In this document: positions 42,439 through 47,976 of the stretch, one piece after another
Numbering within the stretch: the stretch's first letter is position 1
Layout: the number at the start of each line of letters is the position of its first letter
Source: Parabacteroides sp. AM08-6
GTDB taxonomy: Bacteria; Bacteroidota; Bacteroidia; Bacteroidales; Tannerellaceae
Reading direction: 5' to 3'
NCBI RefSeq assembly: GCF_003473295.1
Contig: NZ_QRMP01000032.1
Span: forward strand, 1-47,976
DNA length: 47,976 nucleotides
Notes under the pieces: generated by a model
The model's input: the letters and a program-made list of their open reading frames with translations, nothing else
The model's database searches: none
What the model was told of the DNA's origin: nothing
Made by a program: the position numbers and the translations under genes

Positions 42439-43009
42439 AATCGGAATAACAGGGGGAATAGGTAGTGGCAAGTCTGTGATTGCAACGTTGTTACAATTAT
42501 CAGGTATCCCCGTGTATATTGCAGATACAGAAAGTAAAAAACTTACAGAAACATCTCCCGCCATACACCGTAAACTCACCGATTTATTAGGAAAAGAGCT
42601 CTATACACCGAATGGTCTGAATAAAAAACTACTGGCATCTAAGATATTCAAAAACGAAGAATATTTAAAACAGGTAAACGCCATTATTCATCCTGAAGTA
42701 AACCGTCATTTTATGGATTGGACAGAGAGACAAAATGTCAAAATATGCGCAATTGAATCTGCCATTCTCTTTGAATCCTGCTTCAATCACTCCGTTGATA
42801 CGACTTTGCTGGTTTATGCCCCCATGGAAATCCGTATTTCCCGTGTCCAAAACAGAGACAATATATCCCGCGAAGAGATTATCCGGCGCATCGACAACCA
42901 ATTATCTGATGAAATAAAAAAAGAGAAGTGCGACTACATTATTTACAATGATGGCAAACAAGCATTAATCCCCCAAGTAGCAGCTTTCATTCAAATGCTG
43001 GTAGGATAA
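42431..43009 (+). CDS. coaE: Dephospho-CoA kinase
   Basis: A 192-aa enzyme doing the last step of CoA synthesis. P-loop GGIGSGKSVIA (about residues 9-19), then YIADTESKKL and the HPEVNRHF and ESAILFES segments, and RDNISREEII lid. I use the ATG at 42431, which overlaps the YbbR gene stop by 8 nt; a longer in-frame start at 42374 adds residues with no family match. Confidence 0.93.
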   Translation: MIKIGITGGIGSGKSVIATLLQLSGIPVYIADTESKKLTETSPAIHRKLTDLLGKELYTPNGLNKKLLASKIFKNEEYLKQVNAIIHPEVNRHFMDWTERQNVKICAIESAILFESCFNHSVDTTLLVYAPMEIRISRVQNRDNISREEIIRRIDNQLSDEIKKEKCDYIIYNDGKQALIPQVAAFIQMLVG

Positions 43010-43070
43010 CAAATCACCCGATTTATACAATTTTATATACAAAACTATCTCGAATATTCTATACTTATAC

Positions 43071-43078
43071 TACATTTG
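43071..43078 (+). promoter_or_regulatory. -7 box TACATTTG for the DUF5606 gene
   Basis: TACATTTG fits TAnnTTTG, 39 nt before the ATG at 43118. Confidence 0.55.
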
Positions 43079-43117
43079 CAGCTCAAAAGTTAAACACTAT
43101 TAGAAAAACGAAGTATT

Positions 43118-43567
43118 ATGTTGAAGACGATTTTGTCTATCTCGGGAAAACCGGGATTGTATAAACTGATTTCCCATGGGAAAAACATGCTGATTGTTGA
43201 ATCGTTGGCAGATAAAAAGAGAATTCCGGCATACGCAAAAGATAAAGTAATCTCTTTAGGAGATATTGCCATTTACACAGATGAAGCAGAAGTTCCCTTA
43301 TACGAAGTTCTGACAAACGTAAAAAATAAGGAAAACGGAGAAAAGGCATCTGTTAATCTTTTCGCCAAGCCAGACGAATTGCGTAAATACTTTGCAGAAG
43401 TATTGCCCAACTTCGACCGTGAACGTGTATATCCAAGCGATATAAAGAAATTAATCAACTGGTATAATCTGTTGATTTCTGCAGGTATCACCGAGTTCAC
43501 ACCAGAGGAAACTGCAGCAGCGGAAGAAACTCCGGTTGAGGAAACAAAAGAAAATAATGCAGAATAA
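43118..43567 (+). CDS. DUF5606 domain protein
   Basis: A 149-aa protein typical of Bacteroidetes: start MLKTILSISGKPGLYKLISH, a middle with SLGDIAIYTDEAEVPLYEVL, and an acidic, low-complexity tail rich in Glu, Ala and Thr (about 125-149). The conserved part resembles small RNA-binding or Sm-like folds, but this is only impression. It is the last core gene before the accessory region; the terminator expected behind it is only half present. Confidence 0.8.
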   Translation: MLKTILSISGKPGLYKLISHGKNMLIVESLADKKRIPAYAKDKVISLGDIAIYTDEAEVPLYEVLTNVKNKENGEKASVNLFAKPDELRKYFAEVLPNFDRERVYPSDIKKLINWYNLLISAGITEFTPEETAAAEETPVEETKENNAE

Positions 43568-43604
43568 ACAATTTTAAATCCGACAAAGCTCAGGATAATC
43601 CTTA

Positions 43605-43628
43605 TAAAAAAAGCCCGCTGTTTCTATT
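43605..43628. other. Half terminator at the edge of the insertion element
   Basis: The sequence AAAAAAAGCCCGC followed by TGTTTCTATT looks like the left half of a terminator stem behind the DUF5606 gene, but its partner GCGGGCTTT is missing; the insertion element begins at 43629. DNA beyond the element does not restore the stem, which suggests deletion or rearrangement with the insertion. Confidence 0.4.
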
Positions 43629-43650
43629 GAGGGCACTGAAAAAGTCCTTT
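43629..43650. repeat. Left terminal inverted repeat of the IS
   Basis: 22 bp, perfect match to the complement of 45050-45071; begins GAGGGCACTG. Confidence 0.9.
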
Positions 43651-43747
43651 CTCCTTCTTAGTTACAAAATTTCTCGGCACATATCCAGTATAAGTCTTGG
43701 ATATGTGCCGATTTTCTTGTATCTTTATAGATATAAATCCCCTTAAT

Positions 43748-45007
43748 ATGCTACCTACCTAACAGAGCATCCAATTCAGTAATTACTCAGATTTATATAA
43801 TCTGATAATCCCTCAGGAGAATCTTCTGAGACGAATAAATGACCTTATAGACTTTTCATTTGTCCATCGCGAACTTATAGACAAATATTGCCTGAACAAT
43901 GGCCGTACGGCAGAATGTCCCGTAAGAATGTTCAAGTATCTTCTGCTGAAGGTCGTCTATGATATATCTGATGTAGATGTTGTGGAGCGTTCCCGTTACG
44001 ACATGTCCTTTAAATATTTCCTTGGCAGGCACCGGAAGAATTAGATTTAATTGATCCCAGTTCCCTGTGCAAGTTCCGCAAACTAAGATTGAAAGACAAA
44101 GATTTATTGAATCTGCTTATTGGCAATACTGTGGCAATTGCCATAGAAAAGGGAATCATCAAATCCAAGACCATAATCGTTGATGCTACACATACGGTCT
44201 CCCGCAGCAATCCGTATTCCCCCGTTGAGATACTTAAGTTGCGTTCCAAGCAATTACGCAAAAGCCTTTATGATGCCGATGATACCATAAAGGACAGCCT
44301 TCCGGCCAAGAACGAGGATGACAACATGGAGCACGAGCTGGATTATACCCGTGGGTTGCTGGAAGCTGTCGCTTGCAATCAAGCACTTTCCAATGTCCCC
44401 AAAATCAAGGAACGCCTGAATATGCTGAAAGAGACATTGGCTGATATCGAAGACCATTATACCACATCCAAAGACGAGGATGCGCGAGTGGGGCATAAAA
44501 GTGAAGACAGCTCCTTCTTTGGTTATAAGACACATATCGCCATGAGCGACGAACGTATTATCACGGGCTACGGTAACTTCGGGAGACAAGGGTGACGGCC
44601 CCCAGTTGCCTGAACTCATTGAGCAAAGCCGTACCAACGGCATGGAGGTTGAGAGTGTTGTAGGAGATACAGCCTACTCAGGAAAGGATAATATCATCCT
44701 TGCCCAAGATGAGGAAAAAGGTTTTGAGTTAGTAGCAAAACTACATCCGACCATCAGCAATGGTGCACGTAAAGAAGAGGATAAGTTCGAGTTTAATAAG
44801 GATGCCGGAATGTTTGTATGCCCGGCTGGACATATGGCAATCAGAAAGGCCTGCCAAGGTAAAAAGAAGCAAGGGCAGAACCAGTCTATGGTATACTATT
44901 TTGATACAGGTAAATGCAGGACGTGCTCAAGAAGGCAGGGCTGTTACAAGGAGGGAGCCAAAAGCAAGACTTACTCCATACAGATTAAATCTGGTTATCA
45001 GATTTAG
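43748..45007 (+). pseudogene. IS1182-type transposase, broken by several lesions
   Basis: The expected ATG at 43748 is followed by a stop at 43760. The frame then reads an IS1182-type N-terminus (SNYSDLYNLIIPQENLL, then RELIDKYCLNNGRTAECPVR, with MFKYLLLK). A one-base deletion near 44025-44029 shifts frame before LIDPSSLCKFRKLRLKDKDL; an extra G near 44565 shifts again before TSGDKGDGPQLPEL. The reading after that reaches 45007 in the Cys-rich CPAGHMAIRKA / CRTCSRRQGCYKEG segment and then stops before the C-terminal catalytic part. No active transposase can be made. Confidence 0.88.
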
Positions 45008-45049
45008 CGAACTTAATTTAGCATATCAGCAGAAGGAGGTGCTGAAAGA

Positions 45050-45071
45050 AAAGGACTTTTTCAGTGCCCTC
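45050..45071. repeat. Right terminal inverted repeat of the IS
   Basis: 22 bp, exact reverse complement of the left repeat; ends CAGTGCCCTC. Confidence 0.9.
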
Positions 45072-45372
45072 CTTCCATTCCACTTATCCTTTGAATAGGT
45101 CTTCGACTACCTGCATAATGAATAAGAGAGAATACAGCTCCACTTTGACTGTATATCAAGATTGATAATACAAGCCAAAGAAAGCGTTTTTCAGACTTAT
45201 CCCGATTATGCTCATGAATTGTCGAAGTTCATTCAAACGGAATAGTGCGAAATGCGCTTTCTAAATATGTCTTGTTGCTATTTGCAACGTCACAAAGATA
45301 GTACATTTGTCTGAAAAAAGCTCATTGAAAGCTCTCTATTTTAAAAAATCAGCTTATCAGTATGTTAAAAGT
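45072..45372. other. Non-coding gap right of the IS
   Basis: About 300 nt with no supported gene on either strand. Short frames show no family sequence. The composition is AT-rich and continues into the recombinase remnant. Confidence 0.5.
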
Positions 45373-45555
45373 CTAATAAATAGTACGTCTCCAATAATTC
45401 TTCTGAAGTAAACCTAAATAACGTCTTGTTGTTTGTACATCGGAATAATTAAATAGTTCAGATAGCTTGATAAGAGCAAATTCTGAATTTCCTTTTGCTG
45501 ATCCAACAGCTTTACGTCCAAATGTTTTGCATAGAGTAAGTAGAAAAATGCTCAA
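45373..45555 (-). pseudogene. C-terminal remnant of a tyrosine recombinase
   Basis: This 60-aa frame reads TLCKTFGRKAVGSAKG, then the ALIKLSELFNYSDVQTTRRYLGL segment. This matches the end of Bacteroides integrases: the H/RxxR region and the box with the tyrosine nucleophile (RRYLGL). The rest of the protein is not found upstream in any frame, so it is a fragment. It marks decayed mobile DNA next to the nuclease cassette. Confidence 0.7.
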
Positions 45556-46272
45556 TTATCAATCCATATTTTGACTTGATGGACTTAAATAAGATGTTGA
45601 GTACTGTATACGACTCGTTTCCCACTAATAAAGCATTTTTCATTTTTATCTATGGCATTAAGATCCCTGCAACAGTCTACAATATGCTTTTGAAAATTCT
45701 CATTTTCTTAATTTTCTTACATTTCTAATGATAAACTTTTCACTATCCAACGACATACCTACGTTAACATCAGAAGGTCTTATATTCCCCCAAAAGAGCC
45801 ACAACCAAGCAGCAAAGACAAACAATATCTTCTTTATCTCGATATAGCTTCCCAACCAATGCAAACATTATATCCCATTCAATATAATCACCTGGCACAT
45901 AGTTATTTTTAACCCATAATATCCTCTTTTTAATTGGAATCATAACTCTTGAGCATCCCATAAATCCATCTATTTATTAAAATTCTACTAATCAATGCGT
46001 ACATAAGAAATAAAGTTAGCGAACATTACCCCCGCAACAACTTGCCAAATAAATGAATCTCCCTTTCATTCAATAGTGCATTAATAGTTCACTGGTAGTA
46101 CAACTTGGCAAACTTCAGTAGCTTCCCCGTACAGTTGCGTCGAAAATTGATGGTAAATAGTTAACCTGACAGCTATTAAGTTCGACATATTCACTTTGCG
46201 AGACTGACGAATATTTTCCAGTTTTATTAGGGCATTCCAGAACTTTTTCCTTTCTTTGCGAAAAGTGATGTT
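45556..46272. other. AT-rich spacer with decayed sequence and cassette promoter
   Basis: Over 700 nt without a convincing gene. A 63-aa leftward frame (45770-45961) lacks a recognisable family and probable start signals. Toward the right end, TTTCTTTG at 46251-46258 is one base from the TAnnTTTG consensus and lies 14 nt before the first cassette gene. The rest may be degraded mobile-element DNA. Confidence 0.45.
46251..46258 (+). promoter_or_regulatory. Near-consensus -7 box for the nuclease cassette
   Basis: TTTCTTTG differs from TAnnTTTG at one position and would place the transcript start within a few bases of the ATG at 46273, implying a very short leader. Weak evidence. Confidence 0.35.
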
Positions 46273-46812
46273 ATGGAATACACAGAAACCATCTCAATTA
46301 ACGGACATAGCCGTGAAGAATATCGTGAACAATTAATATCTCTTTTTCTAAAAGAGAATCATGGGTCTAGCTCGGAGGTCACATACTACTATTATTATGT
46401 TGATACACTAAGAGATGGAAACCAAATTTATCTTAAACGTCCAACGCAATTAAATAAGGGAGTTGATTTTGAGGTAAGAGTTTCTGGAATCAATTTCCGT
46501 TATGGCAAACATGGAAATACTATTTCGACAGGAAATCGTCCAAGCCACAATGATATATTTGATGATTTACTGCTAAAAAAAGATGAGGATATTCACAAAT
46601 TTGAAACTCTTATCATGTTAATAACAAGAATATATCATTGTGAAGATGTAACGTTGAGTGAATATGAAAGTTGTCAATTTCAGAAAGGCTTGCCAACAGA
46701 TTTAATTTTGAAAGTTCTTAAATGGTTATTTATAGAACAAGACATAACATATTGGAATAGAAGTGGAAGAGAAATGTTATTTAATAATATAATTGAATTA
46801 TGGGAAAAATAA
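46273..46812 (+). CDS. Hypothetical protein A of a three-gene nuclease cassette
   Basis: A 179-aa protein, acidic in its N-terminal third, with a Tyr-rich stretch (residues 38-42). The segment DGNQIYLKRPTQLNKGVDFEVR (YLKRP at 53-57) resembles a motif I remember in uncharacterised proteins coded beside DNA methyltransferases and restriction enzymes, though I cannot verify this. The C-terminal half is helical. It overlaps gene B by 13 nt. No catalytic residues can be named; it may be a specificity, regulatory or immunity component. Confidence 0.7.
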   Translation: MEYTETISINGHSREEYREQLISLFLKENHGSSSEVTYYYYYVDTLRDGNQIYLKRPTQLNKGVDFEVRVSGINFRYGKHGNTISTGNRPSHNDIFDDLLLKKDEDIHKFETLIMLITRIYHCEDVTLSEYESCQFQKGLPTDLILKVLKWLFIEQDITYWNRSGREMLFNNIIELWEK

Positions 46813-47285
46813 TAACAACATTTTCAGATGGAAGTAAACTCGAATATGATAAAGGAGCTTTCGATGAATGGTGCGTGTATCTAACTCGCCCTAATGTTAC
46901 AAGATATGCACCAAAAGATTTTCAATACTTCCAGAGGTTGGCGAATTATGGTGCAAAATATGGTTTTGACATTTTGTATAATGATTATGTTGAAATCTAT
47001 AATCTAACAACAAAAGAGATAGAAGAGACTGTCCTAGAAAAGATAAAGGAAATAACTAATAAATATGGTGAAGATGCACTAAATGTAGCAATAGACTTTA
47101 CCATTATTTACATGGGGATGATCGCTGAAGAGAATAAAAAAGGTACCAAATTGGGGAAAAGGATAAAGCGATTGGGGATCTACCAAGTACTGAAAGAGCA
47201 GATGCATTACAATAAAGCAGCAAACTTTAGTAAAGGTAAGAAATGGAGAGAGTTGAATGATATTTGTTTATCTAAAGGTTTCTAG
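46800..47285 (+). CDS. Hypothetical protein B of the nuclease cassette (possibly DUF7004)
   Basis: A 161-aa protein starting MGKIITTFSDGSKLEYDKGA, with FDEWCVYLTRP (YLTRP at 27-31) and a mostly helical remainder ending in a basic Lys-rich tail. I believe this fits a family named DUF7004, with low certainty. It shares a short YLxRP motif with protein A. It starts 13 nt inside gene A and ends 2 nt before gene C, so the three products are probably made in set proportions. Function unknown. Confidence 0.7.
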   Translation: MGKIITTFSDGSKLEYDKGAFDEWCVYLTRPNVTRYAPKDFQYFQRLANYGAKYGFDILYNDYVEIYNLTTKEIEETVLEKIKEITNKYGEDALNVAIDFTIIYMGMIAEENKKGTKLGKRIKRLGIYQVLKEQMHYNKAANFSKGKKWRELNDICLSKGF

Positions 47286-47287
47286 TT

Positions 47288-47812
47288 ATGCCTAAAAATC
47301 CCAATACTGTAGGAGGAGGGTCTCAAACAAATGTACATGGATTACATTTCGAACAAACAACTGAATTACGTGATGTCTTTGCAAACCACCCTCAATATTC
47401 AGTAAAAGGTAATGCTATTTATAATGGAAATGCTAAAGTAGCAACCTTGTTTCAGAAATCCTCACTTTATAAAGATTTATTAGAACCTAAGGGCGTTGAC
47501 TACAAAAAGTATATCTCAAAGAAAATGTTACCAGATGATGCTATTCTAGTACACTCTACATCAACTCTGTTTATTATTGAAAAGAAATTTCAGAGTTGTG
47601 CGGGTAGTGTTGATGAGAAACTACAAACTTGTGATTTTAAAAAGAAACAGTATACTAAACTTCTTCAACCACTAAAGATAAAGGTTGAATACTGCTATTT
47701 TCTTAGCGATTGGTTCCTCAAAGAGGAATACAGAGATGTTAAAAAATATATCATAAGTGTTGGGTGCCGCTATTTTTTCAAGGAAATTCCTTTGGAGTAT
47801 TTAGGACTATAA
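47288..47812 (+). CDS. PD-(D/E)XK nuclease, restriction-endonuclease-like
   Basis: A 174-aa protein. The catalytic core is visible: an N-terminal Glu in HGLHFEQTTEL (Glu22 or Glu26), Pro82-Asp83-Asp84 in LPDDAILVHS, and the ExK motif Glu98-Lys99-Lys100 in FIIEKKFQ, with Gln102 next and the GSVDEKLQTCDFKKKQY helix after it. This order, with the E-x-K-x-Q and GSVDEK pair, is typical of type II restriction enzymes and related nucleases. No methyltransferase lies in the window; it may lie just beyond the right edge or be absent. It closes the three-gene operon. Confidence 0.78.
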   Translation: MPKNPNTVGGGSQTNVHGLHFEQTTELRDVFANHPQYSVKGNAIYNGNAKVATLFQKSSLYKDLLEPKGVDYKKYISKKMLPDDAILVHSTSTLFIIEKKFQSCAGSVDEKLQTCDFKKKQYTKLLQPLKIKVEYCYFLSDWFLKEEYRDVKKYIISVGCRYFFKEIPLEYLGL

Positions 47813-47976
47813 TCATACATAATACAAGTATAATAACGGTCGCAATTTATGGTACTCATCTCCAAAGGAAAGAGCAATCATACTTATAAATAGGGATATT
47901 CAGTAAATGTCCTTTAAACCAAAGATGGCCTATGAGCATGACAATCAAAAATCATCTCATATGCCATTTTTATTGT
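47813..47976. other. Right window edge, non-coding or start of another gene
   Basis: No rightward gene is present. A leftward frame of 21 codons is open at the window edge and stops at 47914-47916; it could be the end of a gene from outside the window, but it is too short to judge. Confidence 0.3.

Larger units (their letters stand above)
43629..45071 (+). mobile_element. IS1182-family insertion element, decayed
   Basis: This 1443-bp element has 22-bp terminal inverted repeats, GAGGGCACTGAAAAAGTCCTTT at the left (43629-43650) and its exact complement at the right (45050-45071). The transposase inside belongs to the IS1182 type. I find no clear target duplication. The element is shorter than typical family members of about 1.7 kb, consistent with loss of the transposase C-terminus. 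Confidence 0.85.

Noticed and set aside
45770..45961. Leftward 63-aa frame between the recombinase remnant and the nuclease cassette
   Set aside because: No family pattern, no start signal, and it lies in AT-rich decayed DNA; not strong enough to call.
46060..46170. Near-repeat of AACTTGCCAA and AACTTGGCAA in the accessory spacer
   Set aside because: Only one base differs, but the copies are direct, lone and short; likely chance.
47914..47976. Leftward 21-codon frame open at the window edge
   Set aside because: Too short to tell a gene end from chance.
1..47976. CRISPR arrays
   Set aside because: No run of regularly spaced repeats of 25-40 bp with unique spacers found; the only tandem array is the 11-bp iteron set at 3282-3314.

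Overview
The window looks like chromosomal DNA of a Bacteroides or close relative in the order Bacteroidales. Many genes are preceded by the Bacteroidetes -7 promoter box TAnnTTTG, and several core genes have Bacteroidales forms: a 576-aa LysS, a 308-aa NusB, an OadG-like subunit with an extracytoplasmic domain, DUF3276, DUF5606 and PorT-like proteins. No database search was possible, so all names come from motifs and remembered family features.

Layout. (1) About 1-8580 is one end of a temperate prophage or phage-like integrative element whose other end lies left of the window. It holds a leftward replication and early module (DnaB helicase, replication initiator with an internal repeat array, SprT-like metalloprotease, HNH nuclease, small DNA-binding and membrane proteins). 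A LexA/CI-type repressor is divergent from that module and is followed by a lipoprotein that may be a lysogenic-conversion gene. A DUF5053-type protein and a tyrosine integrase follow. The element ends just downstream of maf. (2) 8597-11055 is a leftward operon: nitroreductase, DUF2520-type Rossmann protein, KdsC-like HAD phosphatase, maf. (3) 11218-13626 is a TonB-dependent receptor. (4) 13769-18414 is the methylmalonyl-CoA epimerase/decarboxylase operon of the succinate-propionate route. (5) 18480-29378 is housekeeping: tsaB, yicC, gmk, a tiny membrane gene bridging gmk and nadD, nadD, a hybrid sensor kinase, lysS, gpsA and pgi. (6) 29450-30102 holds an HU-like gene behind what looks like an invertible promoter. 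(7) 30125-43567 is mixed core: an outer-membrane protein, an HAD phosphatase, a split ThrE-type exporter, a DUF1080/PHP-like lipoprotein, two tRNA-Gln, rsfS-ftsH-cdsA, a PorT-like protein, ferredoxin, a PUR-domain protein and nusB-yajC-ybbR-coaE. (8) 43605-47976 is accessory: a decayed IS1182-type element, a tyrosine-recombinase remnant, and a compact three-gene AT-rich operon ending in a PD-(D/E)XK nuclease, which is a candidate restriction or defence cassette.

Strongest leads. The first is a 13-17 bp inverted-repeat pair (29865-29879 and 30034-30048) with the pattern AGTTC-N5-GAACT. It encloses a consensus promoter that faces the HU-like gene, suggesting phase variation of a nucleoid protein. 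The second is the three-gene nuclease cassette at 46273-47812. The third is a lambda-like arrangement of 11-bp iterons beside an AT-rich tract inside the prophage replication-initiator gene. The fourth is a two-operator immunity region between the repressor and the early genes.
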